NCBI RefSeq assembly: GCF_016658545.1
Contig: NZ_JACVZC010000047.1
Coordinates: 1 to 42,786 of the forward strand
Length of the DNA stretch: 42,786 nucleotides
Direction of reading: 5' to 3'
From: Pseudomonas sp. S37
Lineage (GTDB): Bacteria; Pseudomonadota; Gammaproteobacteria; Pseudomonadales; Pseudomonadaceae
Shown here: positions 33,007 through 41,768 of the stretch, piece after piece
Layout: each line of letters begins with the position of its first letter
Position numbering within the stretch: position 1 is the stretch's first letter
The notes under the pieces: generated by a model
The model's database searches: none
Seen by the model: only the letters and a program-made list of their open reading frames with translations
Told to the model about the DNA's origin: nothing
Translations under genes and position numbers: made by a program

Positions 33007-35697
33007 ATGAAAAGCCAACCCGATGCCGCCAGCCGTGTGGCGGCCGAGGTCGTCACGCAGTTACCCGTGCCCTCGCGGCTCGGCATGCTGCGTTTCGAAA
33101 GGCTCAACGAAGCCACCTGGGCCATGCTCTACCTGGACCCGGCCTGCGAGCGCCAGTTCGGCCTGCAAGCCGGCGACTTGTGCGCCTTGGTCGACGCGCC
33201 CTATGCCAGCCTGATGGAACCCGAGGCACGCTACCGCCTGCACGACGAGATACAACAGCAACTGGCCCAGCGCGGTTACTACCGGGTGCGCTATACCCTG
33301 CATACCCCCAGCACCTCACTGCGCCTGCTGGAGGCCGGTGAAGCCTACAAGCAACACAATCGCCAGCTGTTGCGCGGCTACCTGAGCGTGCTCGACGACC
33401 AGCACGAGGACGCTGGCGACAGCGATGCCAGCGACCTGGAGTCACGTAACAACCGCCTGCAACTGGCCCTGCAACTTAACCAGCGCGCCCAGCAAGAACA
33501 ACTCGAGCACCTGGAGCGGGTGCGCGGCCAGCAGGACCTGATCCTGCGTCTGGCCCGCCAACGCTACAGCGCCGAAAACTCGCTGCTGGAAGCCGCCCAA
33601 CTGATCACCCAGAGCGCCTGCGAAATCTACAAGGTCGACTGCGCCAGCATCTGGCACCTGGAAGACCAGCGCCTGGAGCCGATCATTGCCTGGTACCGCG
33701 ACGCCCAAGAGCACCGCCAGCCCGAAGCCATCGATGCCAGCCGCTTCCCCGACTACCTCGACGCGCTGCACGCCAGCCGTGCCATCGATGCCCACAACGC
33801 CGGCCACGATCCGCGCACCCGCGCCCTGGCACAAAGCATGCGCCCGGAAAACAAAGCCATGCTCGACGCCAGCATCCGCGTCGATGGCCAGGTCGTCGGC
33901 GTACTGTGCCTGGAACAGACCGGCCAGCCACGTGCCTGGCAGTCGGATGAAATTGCCTTCGCCGGCGAACTGGCCGACCAGTTCGCCCAGGTCATCACCA
34001 ACCATAACCGGCGCGCAGCAGCCAGTGCCCTGCACCTGTTCCAGCGTGCGGTCGAGCAAAGCGCCAACGCCTTTCTGCTGGTAAACCGCGATGGCCGGGT
34101 GGAGTACGTCAACCCCAGCTTTACCGCCATCACCCAGTACAGCACCGATGAAGTCCAAGGCCGCCACCTCGGTGAGCTGCCAGCGCTGGAAAACCTCAGC
34201 GAGCTGCTGTTCGACTCGCCGTCGAGCCTGGCCATGGGCAACAGCTGGCAGGGCGAATTCAAGAGCCGGCGCAAGAACCTCGAGCCGTACTGGGGCCAGC
34301 TGTCGATTTCCAAGGTGTACGGCGACAACCGTGAGCTGACGCATTACATCGGCATCTACGAAGACGTCACCCAGACCAAGCTGGCCCAGCAACGCATCGA
34401 GCGCCTGGCCTACACCGACAACCTGACCAACCTGGGCAACCGCCCGGCGTTCATCCGCAGCCTCGACGAGCGCTTTGCCCGCGACGGCGAAAACTCGATG
34501 TGCCTGCTGCTGGTAGACATCGATAACTTCAAGCGCATCAACGACAGCCTCGGCCACCAGACCGGCGACAAACTGCTGATCAGCCTGGCCCGGCGCTTGC
34601 GCAACAGCCTGCACACCGGCGGCATCCTGGCGCGCTTTGCCAGTAACGAGTTTGCCGTGCTGCTTGATGACACCAGCCTGGAAGACGGCCAGAGTGTTGC
34701 CATGCAGCTGCTGCGCACGCTCGACAAACCGATGTTCGTCGACAACCAGCTGATCAACGTTACCGCCTCGGTGGGCCTGGCCTACGCGCCGCTGCACGGT
34801 ACCGACCCGGCCAGCCTCATGAAAAACGCCGGCCTGGCGCTGCACAAGGCCAAGGCCAACGGCAAGCACCAGGTGCAGGTGTTTACCGAAGTGCTCAATG
34901 CCGAGGCCAGCTACAAGCTGTTCGTCGAGAACAACTTGCGCCGCGCGCTGACCCAGAACGAGCTGGAAGTGTTCTACCAGCCCAAGTTGTGCTTGCGCAG
35001 CGGCCGCCTGCTGGGCCTTGAGGCGCTGCTGCGCTGGAACCACCCCGAGCGCGGCATGATCCGCCCGGACCAGTTCATCAGCGTGGCGGAAGAAACCGGC
35101 CTGATCATCCCCATTGGCAAATGGGTGGTGCGCCAGTCCTGCCGCATGAGCCTGGAGCTGCGGGAAGCCGGCATGGGCAACCTGCACGTCGCCATCAACC
35201 TGTCGCCCAAGCAGTTCTCCGACCCGGACCTGGTGGCCTCGATCAGCACCATCCTCAGGGAAGAAGGCCTGCCCCCGCACTTGCTGGAGCTGGAGCTGAC
35301 CGAAGGCCTGCTGCTTGAGGCCAGCGAGGACACCCACCGCCAGCTGGACGAGCTGAAAGCCCTGGGCCTGACCCTGGCCATGGACGACTTCGGCACCGGT
35401 TATTCGTCGCTGAGCTACCTGAAGAAGTTTCCGATCGACATCCTCAAGATCGACCGCAGCTTCATCAATGAAATCCCGGATAACCAGGACGACATGGAAA
35501 TCACCTCGGCAGTGGTGGCCATGGCGCATAACCTGAAACTGAAAGTGGTGGCCGAAGGCATCGAGACGCCGGAGCAGTTGGCGTTCCTGCGCCGGCACCG
35601 GTGTGATGTGGGTCAGGGGTACCTGTTTGACCGGCCAATTCCGGGGCGCGAGCTGGCTGAGCGGTTGAAGCGCTATCCGCGTGGACCGGTGGCCTGA
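33007..35697 (+). CDS. dipA: DipA-type c-di-GMP phosphodiesterase (GAF-PAS-GGDEF-EAL)
   Basis: 896-residue cytoplasmic protein, counterpart of P. aeruginosa DipA (PA5017), which lowers c-di-GMP and is needed for biofilm dispersion. The order is an N-terminal PAS-like region (about 20-130), a GAF domain (about 185-335), a PAS domain (about 345-455), a GGDEF domain (about 465-625) and an EAL domain (about 640-890). The GGDEF signature is ASNEF (545-549), so cyclase activity is not expected. The EAL domain keeps LEALLRW (Glu672), AINLSPKQF, LELELTEG, AMDDFGTGYSSL, ILKIDRSF and AEGIETPEQ, so hydrolysis is expected. Neighbours aceF and msrA match the PA5016-PA5018 order as I recall it. The ribosome binding site is weak. 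Confidence 0.9.
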   Translation: MKSQPDAASRVAAEVVTQLPVPSRLGMLRFERLNEATWAMLYLDPACERQFGLQAGDLCALVDAPYASLMEPEARYRLHDEIQQQLAQRGYYRVRYTLHTPSTSLRLLEAGEAYKQHNRQLLRGYLSVLDDQHEDAGDSDASDLESRNNRLQLALQLNQRAQQEQLEHLERVRGQQDLILRLARQRYSAENSLLEAAQLITQSACEIYKVDCASIWHLEDQRLEPIIAWYRDAQEHRQPEAIDASRFPDYLDALHASRAIDAHNAGHDPRTRALAQSMRPENKAMLDASIRVDGQVVGVLCLEQTGQPRAWQSDEIAFAGELADQFAQVITNHNRRAAASALHLFQRAVEQSANAFLLVNRDGRVEYVNPSFTAITQYSTDEVQGRHLGELPALENLSELLFDSPSSLAMGNSWQGEFKSRRKNLEPYWGQLSISKVYGDNRELTHYIGIYEDVTQTKLAQQRIERLAYTDNLTNLGNRPAFIRSLDERFARDGENSMCLLLVDIDNFKRINDSLGHQTGDKLLISLARRLRNSLHTGGILARFASNEFAVLLDDTSLEDGQSVAMQLLRTLDKPMFVDNQLINVTASVGLAYAPLHGTDPASLMKNAGLALHKAKANGKHQVQVFTEVLNAEASYKLFVENNLRRALTQNELEVFYQPKLCLRSGRLLGLEALLRWNHPERGMIRPDQFISVAEETGLIIPIGKWVVRQSCRMSLELREAGMGNLHVAINLSPKQFSDPDLVASISTILREEGLPPHLLELELTEGLLLEASEDTHRQLDELKALGLTLAMDDFGTGYSSLSYLKKFPIDILKIDRSFINEIPDNQDDMEITSAVVAMAHNLKLKVVAEGIETPEQLAFLRRHRCDVGQGYLFDRPIPGRELAERLKRYPRGPVA

Positions 35698-35723
35698 CCT
35701 CGGGCAATATGGAAACCATTCGG

Positions 35724-35815
35724 GCCCTTTCGCGGGTAAACCCGCTCCCACAGGGACCGCACAGATCCTTGGACCTGTGATTTCCTTGTGGGAGCGGGTT
35801 CACCCGCGAAGGCCC
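35724..35815. repeat. REP-A inverted pair between dipA and msrA
   Basis: Arms with GGTAAACCCGCTCCCACAG and GTGGGAGCGGGTTCACC (about 35735-35754 and 35788-35810) enclose a short centre. It lies 26 bp after the dipA stop. Confidence 0.8.
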
Positions 35816-35854
35816 CACCCCCCTATCCAACTGAATAAACACAGAGGAACGGCC

Positions 35855-36523
35855 ATGGTCCTGCGTTCGGAAATCCTGGTGAACAAAAACGTCATGCCTA
35901 CCGCGGAACAGGCCCTGCCTGGCCGCGAAGCGCCAATGAGCCTGCCCGAGTTCCACTACGTGTTCGAAGGCACCCCACTGCTCGGCCCGTTCTTCGAGGG
36001 CGCCATCGACTTCGCCATCTTCGGCCTGGGTTGCTTCTGGGGCGCCGAGCGCCGCTTCTGGCAACGCGAAGGTGTGGTCAGCACCGTGGTCGGCTACGCC
36101 GGCGGCTTCACCCCGAACCCCACGTACGAAGAAGTCTGCTCGGGCCTGACCGGCCACACCGAAGTGGTGCTGGTGGTGTTCGACAAGGACAAAGTCAGCT
36201 ACCGCGAACTGCTGGCAATGTTCTGGGAACTGCACAACCCGACCCAGGGCATGCGCCAGGGCAACGACATCGGCACCCAGTACCGCTCGGCCATCTACTG
36301 CACCAGCCCGGAACAGCTGAAAGAGGCGCAGGCCAGCAAAGCCGAATACCAGGCTGAACTGCAAAAGTCCGGTTTTGGCGAGATCACCACCGAAATCGAC
36401 CAGGCGCCGACCGTGTACTTCGCCGAGGCCTACCACCAGCAGTACCTGGCCAAGAACCCGGACGGTTACTGCGGTATCGGCGGTACCGGTGTGTGCCTGC
36501 CACCGAGCCTGCAAGGTAACTGA
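35855..36523 (+). CDS. msrA: Peptide methionine sulfoxide reductase MsrA
   Basis: Reduces the S-epimer of methionine sulfoxide in proteins. The 222 residues have the long N-terminal extension typical of this type and the active-site motif GLGCFWGAERRF with Cys60. Other family blocks are GYAGGFTPNPTYEEVCSGLTGH and GNDIGTQYRSAIY, and the C-terminal CGIGGTGVCLP holds the resolving cysteines. The ATG at 35855 has GAGGA upstream; the open frame before it is REP sequence. The glutathione transferase gene starts 3 bp after its stop. Confidence 0.96.
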   Translation: MVLRSEILVNKNVMPTAEQALPGREAPMSLPEFHYVFEGTPLLGPFFEGAIDFAIFGLGCFWGAERRFWQREGVVSTVVGYAGGFTPNPTYEEVCSGLTGHTEVVLVVFDKDKVSYRELLAMFWELHNPTQGMRQGNDIGTQYRSAIYCTSPEQLKEAQASKAEYQAELQKSGFGEITTEIDQAPTVYFAEAYHQQYLAKNPDGYCGIGGTGVCLPPSLQGN

Positions 36524-36526
36524 CGG

Positions 36527-37150
36527 ATGAGCACGATGACCCTGTTCCACTCGCCGTTGTCGCCGTTCGTGCGCAAGGTGATGGTGGTATTGCACGAGAC
36601 CGGGCAGCTGGACCGGGTGCAGTTGCAGGCGGTGAACATCAGCCCGGTCAGCGGCGACCCGCAGCTGAACCAGGACAACCCGATCGGCAAGATCCCGGCC
36701 CTGCGCCTGGACGACGGCACCGTGCTGCACGACAGCCGGGTGATCTGCGAATACCTCGACTTGCAGCATGTCGGCCTGCCGCTGCTGCCACGCGAGGGTT
36801 CGGCGCGCTGGCGGCGCATGACCCTGGTGTCGCAGGCGGATGCGATCATGGATGCGGCGGTATCGAGCCGCTATGAGAGCTTCCTTCGGCCTGAGGACAA
36901 GCGCTGGGATGGCTGGCTGCAGGCGCAGGGCGACAAGATCCGCCGTAGCCTGGCCAACCTGGAGCAGGAGCATTTACCCGAGTTGCTGTCCGGTTTTGAC
37001 CTGGCGGCGATTGGCGTGGCCTGTGCGTTGGGGTATCTGGATTTGCGTCAGCCCGGATTTGGCTGGCGTGAGCGCCAGCCTTGGTTGGCGGCGTGGTATG
37101 CCGAGGTGGCCAAGCGGCCGTCGATGGTCGCCACTTCTCCGGTGGCCTGA
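36527..37150 (+). CDS. Glutathione S-transferase family protein
   Basis: 207-residue protein with an N-terminal thioredoxin-like domain (MTLFHSPLSPFVRKVMVVLH, then NPIGKIPALRLDDGTVLHDS with the cis-Pro and the glutathione-binding Asp-Ser) and a helical C-terminal domain. The Ser in SPLSPFVRK is the probable catalytic residue. The start at 36527 is 3 bp after the msrA stop; an ATG three codons later is equally possible. Co-transcription with msrA suggests a part in oxidative or electrophile stress. The substrate is unknown. Confidence 0.88.
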   Translation: MSTMTLFHSPLSPFVRKVMVVLHETGQLDRVQLQAVNISPVSGDPQLNQDNPIGKIPALRLDDGTVLHDSRVICEYLDLQHVGLPLLPREGSARWRRMTLVSQADAIMDAAVSSRYESFLRPEDKRWDGWLQAQGDKIRRSLANLEQEHLPELLSGFDLAAIGVACALGYLDLRQPGFGWRERQPWLAAWYAEVAKRPSMVATSPVA

Positions 37151-37151
37151 A

Positions 37152-37246
37152 GGGCCTCTTCGCGGGTAAACCCGCTCCCACAGGTACTGCACAGCTCTCG
37201 AATACTGTGGCGTCCCTGTGGGAGCGGGTTCACCCGCGAAGGCCTC
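37152..37246. repeat. REP-A inverted pair after the GST gene
   Basis: Arms with GGTAAACCCGCTCCCACAG and its near complement (about 37164-37183 and 37216-37241). It begins at the stop of the GST gene and lies between the convergent GST and creD ends. Confidence 0.8.
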
Positions 37247-37315
37247 ACCTCGATATCACAGGAAACAACTGCCCGATCCTGAAGGCCAACCACCGCCCGA
37301 TCTCTTTATCCTCCC

Positions 37316-38644
37316 TCATGACACCCTCCCTACCCGCGCCCAGTCCAGCCGCCGGGTCAGCACCATGAACACCCCCAGCAAGCCAAAGCACAGCAACGAG
37401 CCCATCAGCAGCGCGTAGTCCTCGGCACTCAGCAGCCCGTAGAGCAGCGCATACAACGCCGCCAACCCCGCCGCAAAGCCCACCCCTCGCCCCAGGCTGC
37501 GCAGCACATGGCTCAGGTAGAAACCGATCAACAACACACACGCCGAAGCCGACAGCCCATAAGCCAAGCCAAACCCGATATGCTCGGACAACGACAGCAA
37601 CAACAGGTAGAAGAACGCCAGCGCCACACCCACCAGGATGTACTGCACCGGGTGCACACTCAGGTTCTTCAGCACCTCGAACAGGAAGAAGCCGGCAAAG
37701 GTCAGGGCGATGAACAGCAAGGCGTACTTGATCGCCCGCTCGCTCTTCAGGTACTGGTCCACCGGGTCGACAAAGCTGACGCCAAAGCTGCGCTCGCTGA
37801 AATCTGCGCACTGCCCGGCATTGGCACACTGACGCAGCGCGTCTTCGAGGTTGGTGGCAAAGAACGAGGTCTGCCAATGGGCGCTGAAGCCTTGCGCATC
37901 GATGTCGCGGCGGTTGGGCAAGTAACTGCCGACAAAGCTTGGGTGCGGCCAGTTGGCGCGCATGTCCACGCTGCTGGTACGGCCCACCGGCACCACGTGC
38001 AACTGGCCAGTGCCTTGCAGCGCCAGGTCGAAGCCATAGCTGAACTCCCGCGCCTGCAGGCCATCCAGCCCCGGCAGGCTGGCGTGTACACCGCCACGCA
38101 TCCAGTCGAGTTGGGTGCCGGCTTCGAACGGCACCTTCTGCTCGTCCAGGCTCAGCTCCAGGCCGTTCTCGATACCGCGGATATCACTGATGCCCACCAC
38201 CAAGAACGGCTTGTCGAAGCGGTAATCGTCGAAATCCTTGTCGATGCCCCAGCGCTCCGGGAGCTTGAAGCGGCCGCTGATACGGCCTTTGGCGTGGAAT
38301 AGCCGCGCCTGGTAGATGCCACGGGCGCGCAGTTCGGTGTCCACGCCAAGGTCGGCATCGAAGGTTTCCGGCAAGAAGTAAAGATGGCCGGCGATGGTAC
38401 TGGTTTCCTGAGTCCGCTCGCCGTCCTTTTCGATCCAGCGGCGCTGGTACTTGCGGTAGGGCACTACCAGCAGCGGGCCGCTTAGTTGCTGGTCGAAGCT
38501 GGCGCTTTGGGCGATATCCTGCAGCACGCTGTCGCGCAAGGCCTGGCGTTCAGCGATCAGGCCGTTGATCAGCAGTAGCGGGATGAGCAGCAGTAGCATC
38601 AGCACGGCGATCATACCGAGCTTGTAACCGAGGGTTTTGTTCAT
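37316..38644 (-). CDS. creD: Inner-membrane protein CreD
   Basis: CreD-family membrane protein, the main effector of the CreBC system, linked in P. aeruginosa to beta-lactam response and cell-envelope fitness. With the ATG at 38644 (AGGAGG upstream) it has 442 residues. There is one N-terminal membrane helix (LGMIAVLMLLLLIPLLLINGLIAER), a large periplasmic domain (about 45-310), and several C-terminal helices (about 320-430, including YALLFIALTFAGFFLFEVLK). A longer in-frame start adds 46 residues of REP-derived sequence and was not used. It is separated from creC by a REP pair. Confidence 0.93.
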   Translation of the reverse strand: MNKTLGYKLGMIAVLMLLLLIPLLLINGLIAERQALRDSVLQDIAQSASFDQQLSGPLLVVPYRKYQRRWIEKDGERTQETSTIAGHLYFLPETFDADLGVDTELRARGIYQARLFHAKGRISGRFKLPERWGIDKDFDDYRFDKPFLVVGISDIRGIENGLELSLDEQKVPFEAGTQLDWMRGGVHASLPGLDGLQAREFSYGFDLALQGTGQLHVVPVGRTSSVDMRANWPHPSFVGSYLPNRRDIDAQGFSAHWQTSFFATNLEDALRQCANAGQCADFSERSFGVSFVDPVDQYLKSERAIKYALLFIALTFAGFFLFEVLKNLSVHPVQYILVGVALAFFYLLLLSLSEHIGFGLAYGLSASACVLLIGFYLSHVLRSLGRGVGFAAGLAALYALLYGLLSAEDYALLMGSLLCFGLLGVFMVLTRRLDWARVGRVS

Positions 38645-38706
38645 GGGGCCTCCTGTGGCAATGGGCGCAGTGTCTGCGCCTTGCGTGGAGGCCTTGGGGA
38701 GACTGT

Positions 38707-38722
38707 GTGTAGATTGTGTGAT
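38707..38722 (-). promoter_or_regulatory. Cre-tag-like site upstream of creD
   Basis: On the minus strand ATCAC-N6-TACAC matches the CreB target TTCAC-N6-TTCAC with one mismatch in each half. It lies 62 bp before the creD start, where CreB activation is expected. The match is suggestive only. Confidence 0.4.
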
Positions 38723-38725
38723 TTT

Positions 38726-38826
38726 GGGGCCGCTGCGCGGCCCATCGCGACGCAAGGCCGCTCCCACAGGGGTACGCGGCACCTTGTGGGAGCGGCCTTG
38801 CGTCGCGATGGGCTGCGCAGCAGCCC
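38726..38826. repeat. REP-B inverted pair between creC and creD
   Basis: Arms (about 38726-38770 and 38783-38826) carry CGACGCAAGGCCGCTCCC and its complement with outer GGGGCCGCTGCGCGGCCC-type palindromes. It divides creBC from creD, so creD probably has its own promoter. Confidence 0.8.
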
Positions 38827-38834
38827 CGGCTATC

Positions 38835-40268
38835 TCAGCTGATACGCCGCAGCGGCAGCCACAACCTCACCCGCACCCCGCCATCGACGTTATCCACCGC
38901 CAACGCCCCACCATGCAGCTGCATCACCTCAGCCACAAAATTAAGCCCCAGCCCGGTACTCTTGCGCCCACTGCCCGGCCGTGGCAGCGAATAGAACCGC
39001 TCGCTCACCCGCCCAATGGCATACGCCGGTATCGCCTGCCCCTGGTTGAACAAACTCAACGCCACCCGCTCGCCATCGCGCTCCAGGTCGAACAGCAGCG
39101 CGCCAGCCTCCGGGGTAAAATCCAGTGCGTTGTCGAGCAAGTTGGCCAGCGCCTGGCGCATCAGGAACGGGTCACACAACAAACGCATACCAGCCGGCAC
39201 CCGCTGACGCACCTGCAAACCGGCGCTTTCAATGCGCGCAGCATGGGCCACCAGCAACTCGTCGACCAGCGCCGCCAGCGCCACCTGCTGCTCATCTTCC
39301 AGCGCCTGCATCTGCTCGACCCGGGCCAGGTTGAGCAAGCGCTCGATCATCTGCTGCAAGCGGTCACTTTCCCGCTCGATATTGCTGGCAAAGCGCACGC
39401 GCTGTTCGGCTGGCATATCGTCCTGCAGTAACTCTGAAGCACCCCGGATGGCCGCCAGCGGGCTTTTCAGCTCGTGGGTCAGGGTATGCACGTAGCGCTC
39501 GACATAGGCCTTGCCCTCCAGCTGCGTGCGCATGCGTTCCACGGCCTTGGCCAGGTTCGCCAGCTCACCCCCCTTGTAATGCGGCAACTCTGCCCGTTCA
39601 CCTTCGCTGACCGCCTGGGCATAGGCCGCCAACTTGCGCAGCGAGCGCGCCAGCCACCACGACAGTGCCGCCCCCACCAGCAAACCAAGGCCGATCAACC
39701 CCAGCCCCAGGGTCAGCAACCGCTGCTCGGAATGGTCGATGTACGGCTGTAGCGAGCTGTTGGGCTTGGCCACGGTGACCACGCCGATGATCTTGCCAGC
39801 GTCGATGATCGGCGCCCCCACATGCATCACCGAAGTGCTTTCGTCGTTGGGGTCGCTACGGGTGGAGCGCGCACCGTACTGGCCACGCAGGGTCAGGTAC
39901 ACGTCATTCCACTTCGAGTAGTCCTTGCCCTGGGCCTCGCCACTGGAATCCAGCAGCACGATGCCCTTGGCGTCGGTGACATAGATCCGGTGGCTGACCT
40001 GGTTCTTCGCCAGCCCCCAGATATGCGCACCGGGGCTGCGCGAACCGTAGGCCTTGAGTACTTCCGGCAGGCGCCCCTGGTTCAGGGTGCCAGCCTTGAC
40101 GTCATCGCGCAGGATCTCGGCCAGCAGGTTGGCAGTGTCTACCAGCGTCTCCTCAGAGGACTGGCGCACCACCGGGCGGATCTGTTCGCGCACCGTGTTG
40201 AGCAGGAAGTACCCCGCCAGCCCGACGAACAGGAAGTACACCAGGAAAATCCGGATACCCAGGCGCAT
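38835..40268 (-). CDS. creC: Sensor histidine kinase CreC
   Basis: Membrane sensor kinase of the CreBC two-component system, 477 residues. The first membrane helix is at about 6-24 and the second at about 184-206 (LLTLGLGLIGLGLLVGAALSWWLA), enclosing a periplasmic sensor domain. A HAMP linker follows, then the dimerisation domain with phospho-acceptor His265 (LTHELKSPLAAIRG), the N box around ALANLLDNALDFTP and the G box STGLGLNFVAEV. The creB stop overlaps its start by 1 bp (TGATG). Signals reported for the family include carbon metabolism and inhibition of the non-essential penicillin-binding protein. Confidence 0.94.
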   Translation of the reverse strand: MRLGIRIFLVYFLFVGLAGYFLLNTVREQIRPVVRQSSEETLVDTANLLAEILRDDVKAGTLNQGRLPEVLKAYGSRSPGAHIWGLAKNQVSHRIYVTDAKGIVLLDSSGEAQGKDYSKWNDVYLTLRGQYGARSTRSDPNDESTSVMHVGAPIIDAGKIIGVVTVAKPNSSLQPYIDHSEQRLLTLGLGLIGLGLLVGAALSWWLARSLRKLAAYAQAVSEGERAELPHYKGGELANLAKAVERMRTQLEGKAYVERYVHTLTHELKSPLAAIRGASELLQDDMPAEQRVRFASNIERESDRLQQMIERLLNLARVEQMQALEDEQQVALAALVDELLVAHAARIESAGLQVRQRVPAGMRLLCDPFLMRQALANLLDNALDFTPEAGALLFDLERDGERVALSLFNQGQAIPAYAIGRVSERFYSLPRPGSGRKSTGLGLNFVAEVMQLHGGALAVDNVDGGVRVRLWLPLRRIS

Positions 40269-40948
40269 CAGGCATGGTCCGGGCTGTAGCTGTAGCCAAG
40301 GCCGCGGTGAGTCTGGATCGGCTCGGCGTCGCTGGCCACCTGGCGCAACTTGGCGCGCAGGCCCTTGATGTGGGTGTCGATGGTGCGTTCATAGCCCACG
40401 TCCGAGGCCACCCCCAGGGCGTCGAGCAGCTGCTCGCGGCTGAACACCCGCTGCGGTTGCTCCAGCAAACATTGCAGCAAGCGGAATTCGTGGCGGGTCA
40501 GCGTCAGCGCCTGGCTGCGGTAGGTGATCTGCATGCGCAAGGTGTCGAGCTGGAACAGTGCGGCTTCAGTGGCAGGCTCGGCCCTGGGGGCCATGCGCTT
40601 GAGGATCGCCCTCACCCGCGCGGCCACTTCACGCGGGCTGAAGGGTTTGACCACGTAGTCATCGGCACCGATCTCCAGGCCTACCACTCGGTCGATCTCG
40701 CTATCACGGGCGCTGAGGAACATCACTGGCACTTCACTGAAACGGCGCAACTGCCGGCAGGTTTCGAAGCCGCTTATGTCCGGCAGGCCGATGTCGAGGA
40801 TGACCAGGTCGGCCGGGTGCTGGCGCTGCTGGTCGAGGGCGGCGCTACCGAGGGTTACCCATTCGATGCTGTGGCCGTCGGCCTGCAGGGCGTAGACCAG
40901 GGTGTCGGCGATGGCAGCTTCGTCTTCGACGATGAGGATGTGGGGCAT
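40268..40948 (-). CDS. creB: Response regulator CreB
   Basis: OmpR-type DNA-binding response regulator of 226 residues. The receiver has VEDEAAIADTL, phospho-acceptor Asp52 (VILDIGLPDISG), the Ser in FLSARD and Lys in YVVKPFSPREV. The C-terminal winged helix carries LTRHEFRLLQCLLEQPQRVFSREQLLDAL and VGYERTIDTHIKGLRAKL. It is the first gene of creBC. In E. coli a small gene, creA, precedes creB, and none is seen here. Confidence 0.95.
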   Translation of the reverse strand: MPHILIVEDEAAIADTLVYALQADGHSIEWVTLGSAALDQQRQHPADLVILDIGLPDISGFETCRQLRRFSEVPVMFLSARDSEIDRVVGLEIGADDYVVKPFSPREVAARVRAILKRMAPRAEPATEAALFQLDTLRMQITYRSQALTLTRHEFRLLQCLLEQPQRVFSREQLLDALGVASDVGYERTIDTHIKGLRAKLRQVASDAEPIQTHRGLGYSYSPDHA

Positions 40949-40990
40949 GGCGTCCGGCCTTACTCAGGGCAAGAATGGACTTTTAACTTA

Positions 40991-41070
40991 CCGGCCTCTT
41001 CGCGGGCAAGCCCGCTCCCACAGGATAGCCTCAAGCCCTGTGGGAGCGGGCGTGCCCGCGAAGAGGCCGG
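40991..41070. repeat. REP-A inverted pair upstream of creB
   Basis: Arms CCGGCCTCTTCGCGGGCAAG... and its complement (about 40991-41022 and 41039-41070), a nearly perfect long inverted repeat with a short centre. It lies between the creB start and the end of the retropepsin-like gene, both read leftward. Confidence 0.8.
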
Positions 41071-41085
41071 TACAGGCAAAGCAAA

Positions 41086-41586
41086 TCAGCAGTCAGGCTT
41101 GCCAGCCGTAAACTTCTTGGCCGGGTTGACCGCTGCCTTGAACTCGCGCAGCGCCTTGGAGCCAATCAGCAGCGGGTAGTTGAAGCTGCTGCGGTCCACC
41201 AGGTTAACTTCCACGGTACGCTTCACGTCACCCAGGCAAAGCTCCAGGTCCACCACCGGGCGCTTGGAGATTTCCGGCGCATCGCCTTCCTCCTCTTCAT
41301 CGGCACGGCCCTTGATCTTGCTGATGCGCGAGACCTTGTGCTCGTACACTTTGCCGTCCGAGTCCTTGGTCGCCAGGCGGAAGCGCACCCACTCGTCGCC
41401 ATCGCGGGTGAACAGCTCGATGTCCTTGGCCGACAGCGACGCGGTGAAGGCACCGGTGTCCATCTTGGCTTTCAGGGTTTCGCCCAGCTCGGGCAGGGCG
41501 ATGTTCTCATAACGGCCGTAGATCGTGGGCTCGGCGGCCATTACCGGCAGAGCCAACAGCGACAACAAGGCAAACAGAGATTTCAC
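41086..41586 (-). CDS. Exported retropepsin-like (DUF785/PF05618) protein
   Basis: 166-residue protein with a signal peptide (KSLFALLSLLALPVMAAEP, cleavage near residue 19), so periplasmic. The fold is the RimK-linked 'ATP-dependent zinc protease' family, now seen as retropepsin-like: the motif MDTGAFTASLSA holds the predicted active-site Asp, and the C-terminus has YPLLIGSKALREF. A central acidic loop KGRADEEEEGDAPEI is inserted between two strands. The start is GTG 41586 with AAGGAA upstream; longer in-frame starts would bury the signal peptide. No RimK or other ATP-grasp gene is adjacent. The substrate is unknown. Confidence 0.82.
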   Translation of the reverse strand: MKSLFALLSLLALPVMAAEPTIYGRYENIALPELGETLKAKMDTGAFTASLSAKDIELFTRDGDEWVRFRLATKDSDGKVYEHKVSRISKIKGRADEEEEGDAPEISKRPVVDLELCLGDVKRTVEVNLVDRSSFNYPLLIGSKALREFKAAVNPAKKFTAGKPDC

Positions 41587-41768
41587 TAGCAGGCTTCCTT
41601 GAGAAGGGTCAGTGCTTAGACTGCACTGGCAGGATAGGTTCGCTGTCACAAGCCTAACCAACATAATGTGAAACATTTGTCTGCGCCGCCGGGCATTGGA
41701 CATTTGGCGTAGGCCGCATCGCTGCTTATCATTGCCAACCGTTTATCTCCCACAACAAGAGTCTCTTT

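Noticed and set aside
33442..35751. A 769-codon open frame antisense to dipA
   Set aside because: Shadow of dipA; composition is typical of reverse-frame translation.
38645..38782. Upstream extension of CreD by 46 codons
   Set aside because: It translates a REP arm, and AGGAGG stands directly before the ATG at 38644.
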